In this document: one piece after another, positions 18,934-27,613 of the stretch
How the letters are laid out: every line of letters starts with the position of its first letter
Numbering within the stretch: position 1 is the stretch's first letter
Source: Methylomonas sp.
GTDB taxonomy: Bacteria > Pseudomonadota > Gammaproteobacteria > Methylococcales > Methylomonadaceae
Reading direction: 5' to 3'
NCBI GenBank assembly: GCA_026988155.1
Contig: JALSLW010000080.1
Coordinates: forward strand, 27,063-91,062
Length of the DNA stretch: 64,000 bases
Translations under genes and position numbers: made by a program
Notes under the pieces: model-generated
The model's database searches: none
The model's input: the letters and a program-made list of their open reading frames with translations, nothing else
What the model was told of the DNA's origin: nothing

Positions 18934-19102
18934 TTTGAACAGCAGACTTTCTTTTTATTCGTCTTACGCGCTGTATAACCACTTGCGCAGCTCACGACGA
19001 GGTAATCGCGCCTGTATTATTCTACCTACACTTATCCATGTGTTAGCCGAATACGAATAAAAATCCCGCATCAGTTGTCCAAGCTATTTTGGGTGCGTTT
19101 CT
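18915..19102. repeat. Degenerate palindromic MITE-like repeat overlapping the end of the diiron gene
   Basis: The left arm (GCGTGTACAAAATAATTTGAA, from about 18919) and the right arm (TTGTCCAAGCTATTTTGGGTGCGTTT, to about 19100) are imperfect inverted repeats. They enclose inner arms TTTTTATTCGTCTTAC and CGAATACGAATAAAAATC. The right half matches the copy at 9.7 kb and the inner arms match the cores at 27.7 and 58.2 kb. The TAA stop of the preceding gene (18931-18933) lies in the left arm. The following oxygenase gene begins about 50 bases after the right arm. Confidence 0.65.
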
Positions 19103-19156
19103 TAGACATAATTTATCGGGGTAAGTAAAATCGATCATTTAAAATATTTATCCTGT

Positions 19157-20182
19157 TTGGCATTTCCTGCTTGTGTCGTATGGTTTTTATACACCGGCCC
19201 CCATGATGCAGTATCTGCACTTCTTTGGACTATCCCTCTTTGGGTGCTGGTTTTAATTGACTGGCTGAGCCCGAAAGTTAACCCTAATATGCAAAAAACT
19301 GTTGTTTCCAGTTGGTTTTACGATGCCATTTTATATGGTTTAACTCTCTTGCAATTTATAATCATAAGCTTGCTGCTTATTTACGCAAGCCAACTGCAAT
19401 GGGGAGACATACCTGAAATTGCGACTTCTTTGGTCAACCTTGTTGTCATGAGGATTTTAGTTGGAACGACTTCCGGTAGTTCGGCGATTATTGTAGCGCA
19501 TGAATTAATACATAGAACTAAAATCCATCAGCGCATTTTAGGTAGATTATTGCTATATACCGTATGCTATGAACATTTTGTTATCGCCCATTTATATGGC
19601 CATCATCATAATGTGGCAACTCTTGAGGATATAGCGACAGCTCGGCTAGGGGAAAGTTTTGAAACATATTGGAAAAGAGTAACTATCGGGCATTTCAAAT
19701 ATGCCTGGAACTTCGAAAGGAATCGCCTCGGATTAACTCAGGCACCTGCGTTTCATTATAAAATGCTCGCAAATTCAGTTTTGCAAGGCGTGGCAGTTGA
19801 AATGGCAATACTTATATTGATATTTATTGTATTTGGCTGGGCTGCAGTTTTTATTTTTATATACCAGGCATTTTCAGCTGTCCGCTTGCTGGAAACAATC
19901 AATTATTATCAGCACTGGGGATTGGAGCAAGGACGGTCGGAAAATATTTTAGCATGGGTAAACCGCTCTATGGTGACTGAATATGCATTATTTGGATTGT
20001 CTAACCATATAGAACATCATAACAATGCTCGGACTTTTTTTTACCAAACTCCTTTTTCAAACGAAGGCCCAGATATGCCTTATGGATATTTTGTAACCAA
20101 TCTATGGGTAAAGCTAAATAATGCGTCATATCGAAGAGTATCAGCAGAAAAGATAAAGGAATTTTATAGGAACCTAGCTTAG
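19157..20182 (+). CDS. AlkB-like membrane non-heme diiron monooxygenase/hydroxylase
   Basis: Integral membrane oxygenase related to alkane 1-monooxygenase and the fatty acid desaturase/hydroxylase superfamily. The His boxes are all present: HELIHR (about 115-120), EHFVIAHLYGHHH (about 137-150), NYYQHWG (about 250-256) and SNHIEHHNNAR (about 281-291). Between them lie about six membrane helices. At 341 residues it is shorter than typical AlkB (about 400). The only standard start is TTG 19157. The frame is open back to 19112 and an ATC at 19130, after GGGGTAAGTAAA, would give a more natural N-terminus, so the start is uncertain. Electrons would come from rubredoxin, and a rubredoxin gene lies at 4 kb. 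It probably acts on an alkyl chain made or modified by the preceding cluster. Confidence 0.8.
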   Translation: MAFPACVVWFLYTGPHDAVSALLWTIPLWVLVLIDWLSPKVNPNMQKTVVSSWFYDAILYGLTLLQFIIISLLLIYASQLQWGDIPEIATSLVNLVVMRILVGTTSGSSAIIVAHELIHRTKIHQRILGRLLLYTVCYEHFVIAHLYGHHHNVATLEDIATARLGESFETYWKRVTIGHFKYAWNFERNRLGLTQAPAFHYKMLANSVLQGVAVEMAILILIFIVFGWAAVFIFIYQAFSAVRLLETINYYQHWGLEQGRSENILAWVNRSMVTEYALFGLSNHIEHHNNARTFFYQTPFSNEGPDMPYGYFVTNLWVKLNNASYRRVSAEKIKEFYRNLA

Positions 20183-20343
20183 GAGTGAGAGTTCAATAAT
20201 ACCTGAGTTTGACTTGTCTTTTGACTCCACAGCGATACTGTCGAATATTGTTAGACCCTTATTCTTTAATCTAAATGATAGGTTTATGCAATAAGACCTT
20301 TTCTAAATCCTCTTTTTATGAGATAAGTACTGTGTGAGCCTGA

Positions 20344-20362
20344 AATTATTATCATAATAATT
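20344..20362. promoter_or_regulatory. 19-bp near-perfect palindrome upstream of crystallin-like gene
   Basis: AATTATTAT and ATAATAATT flank a single C, giving perfect dyad symmetry about 52 bases before the start codon. It could be an operator or part of an AT-rich promoter. No regulator is identified. Confidence 0.3.
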
Positions 20363-20414
20363 ATAAAAAATCAACAGGCCTGGTCTTTTTTATTCCATTG
20401 AGGAGAAAATTAAG

Positions 20415-20867
20415 ATGAAACACAATCAGAAAGTATTCGCACAAAGTTTTATATCATCACTAATTATAATGGTGTCATTAAGCTATGGAGCATTGGCGTA
20501 CGCAGGAAAAAGCGACTGTTGGGCCGAGTTTTATGAGGACTCTCAGTTTAAAGGCAAGAGTTTTCGTGTTCAAGGACCTGCATATAAAAAAAATTTAGTA
20601 GACGAAAAAGGTGAGAACTGGGACAAAAGAATTGAGAGCATTATAATTGGCCCAAAAGCGACAGTCACTGTGTATGAAAACAAAAATCTAAAGTTAACTT
20701 TAAAGGAGATGGCTAAACATCCTGTTTTGATGAAGTCTTTAGGCATTACTAAACAGGATATTCTTGAAGATTCAGAAATAATTCTTCATCCTAATTCCAA
20801 GATCCATAGTTTCGGAGAGTATAATTTTTTTCATAAAATACGTTCATTAAAAATTGAATGTAAATAA
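20415..20867 (+). CDS. Secreted protein with beta/gamma-crystallin-like pattern
   Basis: Exported protein of 150 residues. Residues 1-31 form a signal peptide ending near ALAYAG. The mature part begins with CWAEFYEDSQFKGKSFRV and continues with NWDKRIESIIIGPKATVTVY. This is the aromatic/acidic plus 'I-SI-hGP-a-V-Vye' pattern of beta/gamma-crystallin Greek-key motifs. Two Cys (first mature segment and penultimate residue) could form a disulfide. A strong ribosome site (GAGGAG) precedes the start. It stands alone between the AlkB-like gene and the convergent SprA-type gene. Bacterial members can bind Ca2+ or act as inhibitors and structural proteins; no function is assigned. Confidence 0.55.
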   Translation: MKHNQKVFAQSFISSLIIMVSLSYGALAYAGKSDCWAEFYEDSQFKGKSFRVQGPAYKKNLVDEKGENWDKRIESIIIGPKATVTVYENKNLKLTLKEMAKHPVLMKSLGITKQDILEDSEIILHPNSKIHSFGEYNFFHKIRSLKIECK

Positions 20868-20999
20868 CGATAAAAAACTTTATTTTTGCATGAGTAATGC
20901 AATATTTTGGAGTGTTCAAGGATTTATAGGGAACTAAGATTATATTGATACTCGGACAGCAAAGGCATACTGCTCTGCTCAGGCGGTTATTGTAATTAG

Positions 21000-21632
21000 T
21001 TAAACAGAGATATCTATAAGTGAGCCTGGGGCGGGTGTTAATTCAACTGCGTCACTAGGCTCAGTTTCATCTGTATTGTCTATTAGGTCTTCTTTGACTG
21101 TTTTTTTAGCAACTGTTATTTTCTTTTCTTCTTCCTGGGCCAGCTGAATTAGGTCTGTTCTGGCTTTCTCTGCCATTGCACTAGCTTTAGAAGCAACTTT
21201 CTGGTCCTGCGCAGAAGGATTGGCAGGCGCAAGAGCTGCACGACGAATGGTGTCAGCCTTTCTAATTGTAGCCGCCGGATCTCCGCTAATGGGTGAAGTA
21301 TCAATATTTACTTCACCCCCTATGGCATAGCGTACACCATTGGGTCCTTTAGAATAAGTGAAACTGGCATCGCCAGTAGCAAGAGACCCGGCAGCGCTTA
21401 AATGAGCCTGCTCATGTGTTTTGACTTCACGGTCTCTACTTTTGAGCTTCTGGATCTGTTTTAAGTCTTGCTGGTTTTGTGACGTTTCCTGAATGGGGGT
21501 TGATGATTCAGATTTAATTGCGTCGTCATCTTTTTTCTCTAAATCAGTAGCATGCTGGCTGGTATCAGTCACGCTATACTGAAAAATATAGCTACTAGGT
21601 ATTGCCTGTGAGTTAGATACTGATGTCAGCAT
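21000..21632 (-). CDS. Putative SprA-related metalloprotease-like protein (HEQAH motif)
   Basis: Protein of 210 residues. The central region (about 65-150) matches the SprA-related/putative metalloprotease family: LKSRDREVKTHEQAHLSAAG, then TYSKGPNGVRYAIGGEV, ISGDPAATIRKADTIRRAAL and SAQDQKVASKA. HEQAH at about 78-82 fits the HExxH zinc-binding motif. The N-terminus (YSVTDTSQHATDLEKK) and C-terminus are low-complexity, polar and probably disordered; no signal peptide is seen. It is on the minus strand downstream of psd (60 bp gap), possibly one transcript. Proteolytic activity has not been established for this family, so the function remains open. Confidence 0.65.
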   Translation of the reverse strand: MLTSVSNSQAIPSSYIFQYSVTDTSQHATDLEKKDDDAIKSESSTPIQETSQNQQDLKQIQKLKSRDREVKTHEQAHLSAAGSLATGDASFTYSKGPNGVRYAIGGEVNIDTSPISGDPAATIRKADTIRRAALAPANPSAQDQKVASKASAMAEKARTDLIQLAQEEEKKITVAKKTVKEDLIDNTDETEPSDAVELTPAPGSLIDISV

Positions 21633-21692
21633 AAGTGTTACTTTTGAAGAATGATAGCTTTATATTTAGTTCAAGTTTTGTAAAATATCAAG

Positions 21693-22547
21693 TTATGAAT
21701 GGCCTATCATTTCGCCTAATTGAACTTTCTTTCCTGCTGTAAATTCAGATTCCCACTTAACCTTGTCTTTCCCAAACAATACTATAATGGTCGACCCCAT
21801 ATTAAACCGTCCCATTTCTTCGCCTTTTTCTATAACAGGTGCATTATCCTGATATTGCCATGAGCGTACTGATTCAATAGATGGCGGCGTAACTACGCCG
21901 TGCCAAGTTGTTTCAATACTGGAAACAAAAATAGCACCGACCAGAATTAAGGCCATTGGCCCCAATTCTGTATCAAACAGGCAGGCAACTCGTTCATTTC
22001 TGGCAAAAAGGCCAGGTACCGAGTTTACAGTGGCACCGTTAACGCTAAATAGTCGGCCAGGAATATGAATCATTTCGGTTAAAGTGCCTTTAATCGGCAT
22101 ATGTAAACGGTGATAATCTTTTGGCGATAGATAAATAGTCGTAAATGATCCATTTTCGAAAGGTTTAGCCGTTTCCGCATTGCCACCTAGCAAGTCAACT
22201 GCAGAAAATGATTTGCCTTTCGCCTGAAAAATTTCTCCCTGCTCAATTAACCCTGCCTGACTGACTGCTCCATCAGCAGGGCAAGCGATAGCATTGGGAG
22301 AGGAGGTGATAGGTCTTGCCCCAGCTTTTAATTCACGGGTAAAAAAATGATTAAAGCTGGCAAAGTTATTAATGTCCTGTTCTTTGGCTTCAGACATATT
22401 GACGCCATAGATTCTTATAATTTGACTGATCATCAGATTTTTCCAGACCTTAATTTTGGAATGGGTAAATTTTGACATTACTTTTGAAAGAAAATGGTGG
22501 GGTAAAATGTATTGTGGCAGTGTTGTTAATGCTTCTTTAAATGTCAT
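21693..22547 (-). CDS. psd: Phosphatidylserine decarboxylase proenzyme
   Basis: Membrane-associated enzyme that makes phosphatidylethanolamine from phosphatidylserine. The 284-residue length is standard. The self-cleavage site lies in FNMGSTIIVLFGKD near the C-terminus, where the Gly-Ser bond yields the pyruvoyl alpha chain (the family usually shows LGST, here MGST). SPKDYHRLHMPIKG carries the conserved catalytic-site His residues. The start at 22547 gives the usual N-terminus with LPQYILPHHFLS. It lies downstream of the FlhB-tail gene but is separated from it by a terminator and about 370 bp, so it likely has its own promoter. Confidence 0.96.
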   Translation of the reverse strand: MTFKEALTTLPQYILPHHFLSKVMSKFTHSKIKVWKNLMISQIIRIYGVNMSEAKEQDINNFASFNHFFTRELKAGARPITSSPNAIACPADGAVSQAGLIEQGEIFQAKGKSFSAVDLLGGNAETAKPFENGSFTTIYLSPKDYHRLHMPIKGTLTEMIHIPGRLFSVNGATVNSVPGLFARNERVACLFDTELGPMALILVGAIFVSSIETTWHGVVTPPSIESVRSWQYQDNAPVIEKGEEMGRFNMGSTIIVLFGKDKVKWESEFTAGKKVQLGEMIGHS

Positions 22548-22915
22548 ATTTAGTGGTGCAGGAAGGTCAATGCTTAAGAGGAAATTGGGGGAAATATGCT
22601 TTTTGACTGATGAATGCTTATAAGTTCATTTACTGTTAAGGGTTCAAATTGTTTTTGTGGTTTATCTTAACTAAAAGCCTCAGCAAAAAGCTAACGCTAT
22701 ACTAAGGTTAATTGATATGGCTTGGCAATTATTTTTTACAGGTACCAAGCCTTATTCAATTATTATAAGTAGGTTTTTTTAGTAAAAACTAAAATTCAAA
22801 CAGTTGATCCCCTTGTAAAACTAGGAAATTCTTGTTTTGATTCTAATAAAGTTACATTTTTCAAATATTTCAGAAACTAAATGTTCATCTTGTTTTGTAA
22901 AAAAGATTATCCGAC
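22548..22915. other. Gene-free region with one isolated hairpin
   Basis: No gene was seen. The only structure is GGCTTGG at 22719-22725 pairing with CCAAGCC at 22745-22751 (19-base loop), without a proper T tail on either strand. The psd promoter should lie here. Confidence 0.5.
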
Positions 22916-22961
22916 AAAAACACCTCGGAAATGCAGGAAAGAGCAAAATAGAGGTGTTTTT
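22916..22961 (-). terminator. Rho-independent terminator after FlhB-tail gene
   Basis: AAAAACACCTC at 22916-22926 pairs with GAGGTGTTTTT at 22951-22961. Read on the minus strand, the stem ends in GTTTTTG and sits directly after the stop codon of the 93-residue gene. Confidence 0.75.
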
Positions 22962-23241
22962 ATTCTCTATCAGGCTTTTTTCCTCTCAGAAAATAGGCGA
23001 AGGAAATAACCTCGGCTACTGCGACATAAAGGCTTTGCGGAATTTCCTCTCCTAATGGCACTTCGGCTAATATTTTTGAAAGCTCTGGATTGCTTTGCAG
23101 TGGAATGCCATGTTCTTCAGCAATTTCAAGTATTTGTTCCGCGGATACTCCCGTTCCTTTGGCGGTAACTTTAGGAGCCCGTTCCCCATCGTATTTTAAG
23201 GCGACGGCAACATCGCTAGTATAAAAGGTTTTTCCAGCCAT
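22960..23241 (-). CDS. Orphan FlhB C-terminal-like protein (FlhX type)
   Basis: Protein of 93 residues corresponding to the cytoplasmic autocleavage domain of FlhB/YscU export switches, without the membrane part. It has AVALKYDGERAPKVTAKGTG, then ILEIAEEHGIPLQSNPELSKIL, EVPLGEEIPQSLYVAVAEVISFAYFL. The NPTH cleavage motif is absent; the short protein starts just after where it would be. Similar FlhX proteins can substitute for the cleaved FlhB tail in some flagellate bacteria. No flagellar gene is near in this window. It is divergent from smc by 155 bp. Confidence 0.85.
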   Translation of the reverse strand: MAGKTFYTSDVAVALKYDGERAPKVTAKGTGVSAEQILEIAEEHGIPLQSNPELSKILAEVPLGEEIPQSLYVAVAEVISFAYFLRGKKPDRE

Positions 23242-23396
23242 AAATTTAAGTTTGATGAACAGGGTGGTGGAGTTGTCTGTTTTTTTCAGTTTATAGTACT
23301 GATATTTCTAAATATTTAAAAAAATGTCGAAACTCGCGTTAATATGGTGAATAATACGCGGTTATTTCAAAAAATACACGGGATATTCTACCAGTA

Positions 23397-26300
23397 ATGA
23401 AACTGGATAAAATTAAACTTTCCGGATTTAAATCCTTTGCTGATCAAACCACCATTACCATTAAAGGTAATTTGACTGCAGTTGTTGGGCCTAATGGCTG
23501 TGGCAAATCTAACGTGATTGATGCGGTGCGCTGGACGATGGGGGAGAGCTCTGCCAAGCATTTGCGTGGCGGCAGTATGGCCGATGTTATTTTTAATGGC
23601 TCATCAGGCAGAAAACCGGTCAGTACAGCTTCTGTGGAATTAATCTTTGATAATAGCGAAGGTAAAGCGGGGGGCGAGTATTCTAAATACAGCAGTATTT
23701 CGATAAGAAGGCAGGTGAGCCGGGATGGTCATTCTCAATATTCGCTTAATGGTACAAAATGCCGACGCAAAGATGTTACCGATTTATTTTTAGGTACAGG
23801 TTTAGGTGCACGCAGCTACGCCATTATTGAACAGGGCACCATTTCCCGAATGGTAGAGTCTAAACCTGAGGATTTACGGATACATATTGAAGAAGCGGCC
23901 GGTATTTCTAAATATAAGGAACGCAGACACGAAACTGAAACGCGGATAAGACATACTAGGGAAAATTTGGAGCGTCTGGATGATTTGCGGGAAGAAGTTG
24001 AAAAACAGCTGGAAAATTTAAAGAAACAGTCGGCAAAAGCTGAAAAATTTACTGATTTAAAAAGGCAGGAACGTCAATATAAGAAGGAACTGCTGGCTAT
24101 CCGCTGGAATAGCTATCATCAGTCAGCTGAACAGTTGGAAAGCAAGTTGCAGGACATTGCTACCGAACATAATCGTTTGTTTGTTTTGCTGCGCGAAACA
24201 GATAAGTCGATTGACAGTAAGCGAATTGATCAAAAAAATCAGCAGCAAGCGTTAGATTCAGCCCAAGAGGAATATTATCATTTAGTTGCTGAAGTCAGCC
24301 GTTTACAGCAGGCCATTAAGCATAATGAAACCAGTCATGAGGAAACTTTGAATGAAATTGCCCGATTAACCCAGCAGGCAGAGCAGGCAAATAATGAATA
24401 TGAACAGGATATGCAGGAACTGGAGGAAATCAAAGAAACCTTGATGGAAACAGAAGAAAGCCAGATTGCAGCTGCAGAGCAGGCAGAAGAGAGTACGTTA
24501 AGACAGCAAGAACTGATTCAGACCAAAACAGCATGGCAAAAACAATGGGAAGACTACCTTGCGGAAAGTTCTAAATATAAAGAGCTGGCGGAAATACAGA
24601 AAGTTAAACTTTCACATTTAAACAGCCAGTCGCAGCAGTTGCAGCAACGTCTGGAGAAATTGCAAATTGAGCGTGGTGAATTATCAAATACTGATTTATT
24701 GGCAGAAATAGAGTCACTGGATAGCAGTATTGAGATGATTGAGAGCGATAGGGAAGATCTTCAGGCTCAGCTTGAAGCAATTTATGCTCAGATTATTGAG
24801 CAGCGTCAGAAAGTTAAAGCGTTTCATAATCAATTGCATCAAGATCGTGCTGAACAGCATAAGGTTAACGGCAAAATTACCTCTCTGGAATTATTGCAGC
24901 AGCATGCGATGGGTAAGGATAAAAAAGAGCTTGTGCAATGGCTGAATAAAATGGATTTATCAAACAATCAGCGGCTAGCAGAATTTTTAGAGGTGGAAGA
25001 CGGCTGGGAAAATGCGCTAGAAACAGTATTAGGCAGCTATCTTGAAGCAATCTGTGTAGATGATGCAGATCAGCTAGTGCAAGGATTGCAATATTTAACC
25101 AAGCAGTCGGTTATTTTGTTTGAAACTCAGGTGCCGGCAAGACCGGAAAGCACTAACAAAAATGCATTATTGGATAAAGTGGCATGTCCCTGGAATTTGA
25201 ACGGTTTATTGACGGGGATTTATTGTGCAGATGATATTGAATCTGCAAAACAGCAAAGTTCCGATTTGCGAGCTTATGAATCCATTATTACCAAAGCAGG
25301 TGACTGGGTTGGGCCTAATTGGGTTAAGACTTCCAGAAGCATTGATAATAAAAGTGGTGTATTACAGCGTGGGAAGGATTTGCGTGACTTAAAACAGCGA
25401 CAGCTTGAGTTGCAAGAAGCCATCGAGAACAATGAACAGCATTTGGAGCAGACAGAGGCAGCATTAAAGAGTGCTGAAGAAAATAGAGAGCGCCTGCAGC
25501 AGAGAGATAAAGTGCTAGGTTCAGAGTATTCAGCAAAAAGTGCGCAGTTTAGTGCCTACTCAGCTAAACAGGAACAGCAGCAGCAGCGCTTAAACCAAGT
25601 CAGTCAGGATATTGAAGATGTGATTGCTGAAACTGAGGACATTGCTGAAATAGCCAATGAAGCAGAGGAATCAAAACAGTTGGCCGAAGAAACTTTGGCG
25701 CAATTAGCTGAAACAAAAGAGCAGCTGGATCAGCAAAATCAGCAATTGCAAACTCTGCAATATAATAATGATTTAAGTGTTAATGAAGCACAGAGAAATG
25801 TTCATGCGCTACAGGGGAAAATTGAGTCGCTAAAAGCATCAGAGGCATTGACCGAAAAGCAGATAGAACGGCTGCAGATACAAAATCAGCAATCAGCCGA
25901 GCGTATTGCAGAGCTGCAAACTAAATTAAATTCATCACTTATGCCGTTAGATGATGAAAAAATGCAATTGGATGAGTTTTCTGAAAATAAAGAAAACTTA
26001 GAAAATAAGCTGCTGGCAGAACGCGCTTTGCAGCGGCAGACTGAGGAACAGATCACCGATTTGGCAGAGCAGCATACACATACTCAGAAGGCAATGGAAA
26101 TGCAAAAAGAGCTGCTGGATAAAATTAGATTTGAACAGCAGGATAGTAAAGTTAGGCAGCAGACAATTACTGAACAGTTAGATGAGGTTGATGCTGATCC
26201 TGAACAGATATTGGAGCAATTATCCGCTGAGGCTGAAGAACAGGAATGGAAGTTGCGGTTGGAGAATTTTACTCGGCAAATAGACCGTTTAGGCTCTATT

Positions 26301-26903
26301 AATTTAACTGCGATTGAAGAGTATAAATCACAGGCTGAACGGATGAACTTTCTAAATGAGCAGCATGAAGATTTGATTGAAGCATTGAATACGCTGGAGC
26401 AGGCCATCAGTAAAATTGACGCAGAAAGCAGGCGACGATTTAAAGAAACATTTGATAAAATCAATACGGGACTGCAGCAAAAATTCCCTAAGCTATTCGG
26501 TGGAGGACAGGCTTATTTAGAATTGACAGATCAGGATTTATTGGAGGCAGGGGTCAATATTATAGCCCGTCCGCCAGGCAAGAGAAATAGTTCTATTCAT
26601 TTGCTGTCAGGCGGGGAAAAAGCCCTTACGGCTGTGGCACTTGTTTTTTCCATTTTTGACTTAAATCCAGCCCCCTTCTGCCTGTTGGATGAAGTTGATG
26701 CCCCCTTAGATGATGCCAATGTGGTACGATTCTCGCAAATGGTTGAGGAAATGTCTGCAACAGTTCAGTTTTTATACATTTCCCATAACAAGGTAACTAT
26801 GGAAATTGCAAAACAGTTGGCAGGTGTTACTATGAAAGAACCAGGTGTATCACGAATGGTTTCGGTTGATATTGAAGAAGCAGTAGAGATGGCAGAAAGC
26901 TAA
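23397..26903 (+). CDS. smc: Chromosome segregation/condensation ATPase SMC
   Basis: Structural maintenance of chromosomes protein of 1168 residues that, with ScpA and ScpB, organises the nucleoid. The N-terminal head has GPNGCGKSNVIDAVRW (Walker A, about 32-47). Long Gln/Glu-rich coiled coils cover about 170-500 and 680-1000, with a hinge between (about 510-660). The C-terminal head has HLLSGGEKALTAVAL (signature) and FCLLDEVDAPLDDAN (Walker B). The start MKLDKIKLSGFKSFAD is the canonical SMC beginning. Its stop shares a base with the zipA start, so the two are translationally coupled, as in Pseudomonas-type gammaproteobacteria that use SMC. Confidence 0.98.
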   Translation: MKLDKIKLSGFKSFADQTTITIKGNLTAVVGPNGCGKSNVIDAVRWTMGESSAKHLRGGSMADVIFNGSSGRKPVSTASVELIFDNSEGKAGGEYSKYSSISIRRQVSRDGHSQYSLNGTKCRRKDVTDLFLGTGLGARSYAIIEQGTISRMVESKPEDLRIHIEEAAGISKYKERRHETETRIRHTRENLERLDDLREEVEKQLENLKKQSAKAEKFTDLKRQERQYKKELLAIRWNSYHQSAEQLESKLQDIATEHNRLFVLLRETDKSIDSKRIDQKNQQQALDSAQEEYYHLVAEVSRLQQAIKHNETSHEETLNEIARLTQQAEQANNEYEQDMQELEEIKETLMETEESQIAAAEQAEESTLRQQELIQTKTAWQKQWEDYLAESSKYKELAEIQKVKLSHLNSQSQQLQQRLEKLQIERGELSNTDLLAEIESLDSSIEMIESDREDLQAQLEAIYAQIIEQRQKVKAFHNQLHQDRAEQHKVNGKITSLELLQQHAMGKDKKELVQWLNKMDLSNNQRLAEFLEVEDGWENALETVLGSYLEAICVDDADQLVQGLQYLTKQSVILFETQVPARPESTNKNALLDKVACPWNLNGLLTGIYCADDIESAKQQSSDLRAYESIITKAGDWVGPNWVKTSRSIDNKSGVLQRGKDLRDLKQRQLELQEAIENNEQHLEQTEAALKSAEENRERLQQRDKVLGSEYSAKSAQFSAYSAKQEQQQQRLNQVSQDIEDVIAETEDIAEIANEAEESKQLAEETLAQLAETKEQLDQQNQQLQTLQYNNDLSVNEAQRNVHALQGKIESLKASEALTEKQIERLQIQNQQSAERIAELQTKLNSSLMPLDDEKMQLDEFSENKENLENKLLAERALQRQTEEQITDLAEQHTHTQKAMEMQKELLDKIRFEQQDSKVRQQTITEQLDEVDADPEQILEQLSAEAEEQEWKLRLENFTRQIDRLGSINLTAIEEYKSQAERMNFLNEQHEDLIEALNTLEQAISKIDAESRRRFKETFDKINTGLQQKFPKLFGGGQAYLELTDQDLLEAGVNIIARPPGKRNSSIHLLSGGEKALTAVALVFSIFDLNPAPFCLLDEVDAPLDDANVVRFSQMVEEMSATVQFLYISHNKVTMEIAKQLAGVTMKEPGVSRMVSVDIEEAVEMAES

Positions 26904-27613
26904 TGGATAAAGATTTATTAAGAATAGTTATTATTTCAATAGGTGCTGTTGTTATTTTGGGCATGGTGATATGGAGCATCGTAAAGAATAAAAATACTCG
27001 TCGAGATATTGATTTTTATGATAAAGGAAACCCCTTAGATAACATAGATTCATCATTGATACTTAGTACAGAAAATGATGATTTTGATATTGTGCCTTTA
27101 GGGTCTGCTTTAGATGATCAGTATGAGCCCGACCCTATTACGGCGGCAAGTGAGATTGATATTGAGCCAGAACAGGAATTAGAACCAGAAATTCAGCCTG
27201 CTCAGCCAGAGATTATTGAGCTCCCCAGCATTATTCAGTTCAGTATCGTTGCGTCGGCAGATAAAGGCTTTAACGGCAAGGTATTGGCAGATATGTTCCA
27301 GCGAGTAGGACTTAAATACGGCAGTATGAAAGTTTTTGAACGCCTGGATGATCAAAATAGGGTCGATTATGCTGTGGCCAGCATGGTTGATCCCGGTACT
27401 TTCCCAGAAACAGATCTAGAATCATTTAATTCACCAGGTATTGTTTTTTTTCTGCAGCCAGGCGAGCTGGATAGACCTCTGGAAATTTTTGATGATTATA
27501 TTCAGACAATAAACTGGCTGGCCAATGAACTGGGCGGTGTTATGTGGGATCATAATCGTCAGCCTTTAACCAACGAAACAGTTAACGCATTTAGGATGAG
27601 TTTGTCAGCTTAA
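26903..27613 (+). CDS. zipA: Cell division protein ZipA
   Basis: Inner-membrane anchor of the FtsZ ring, 236 residues. It has one N-terminal membrane helix (about 6-26, LRIVIISIGAVVILGMVIW), then a charged and acidic/Pro-rich linker (about 30-105). The C-terminal FtsZ-binding domain (about 108-236) has IIQFSIVASADKGFNGKVL, MVDPGTFPE and GIVFFLQPGELDRPLEIFDDYI. It follows smc with one shared base. In many relatives ligA comes next, but here the operon ends and a MITE-like element follows. Confidence 0.95.
   Translation: MDKDLLRIVIISIGAVVILGMVIWSIVKNKNTRRDIDFYDKGNPLDNIDSSLILSTENDDFDIVPLGSALDDQYEPDPITAASEIDIEPEQELEPEIQPAQPEIIELPSIIQFSIVASADKGFNGKVLADMFQRVGLKYGSMKVFERLDDQNRVDYAVASMVDPGTFPETDLESFNSPGIVFFLQPGELDRPLEIFDDYIQTINWLANELGGVMWDHNRQPLTNETVNAFRMSLSA

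Noticed and set aside
22837..23055. Plus-strand frame of 72 codons
   Set aside because: Overlaps the terminator and the FlhB-tail gene on the other strand; Ser/Lys/Phe-rich composition is typical of a chance frame.
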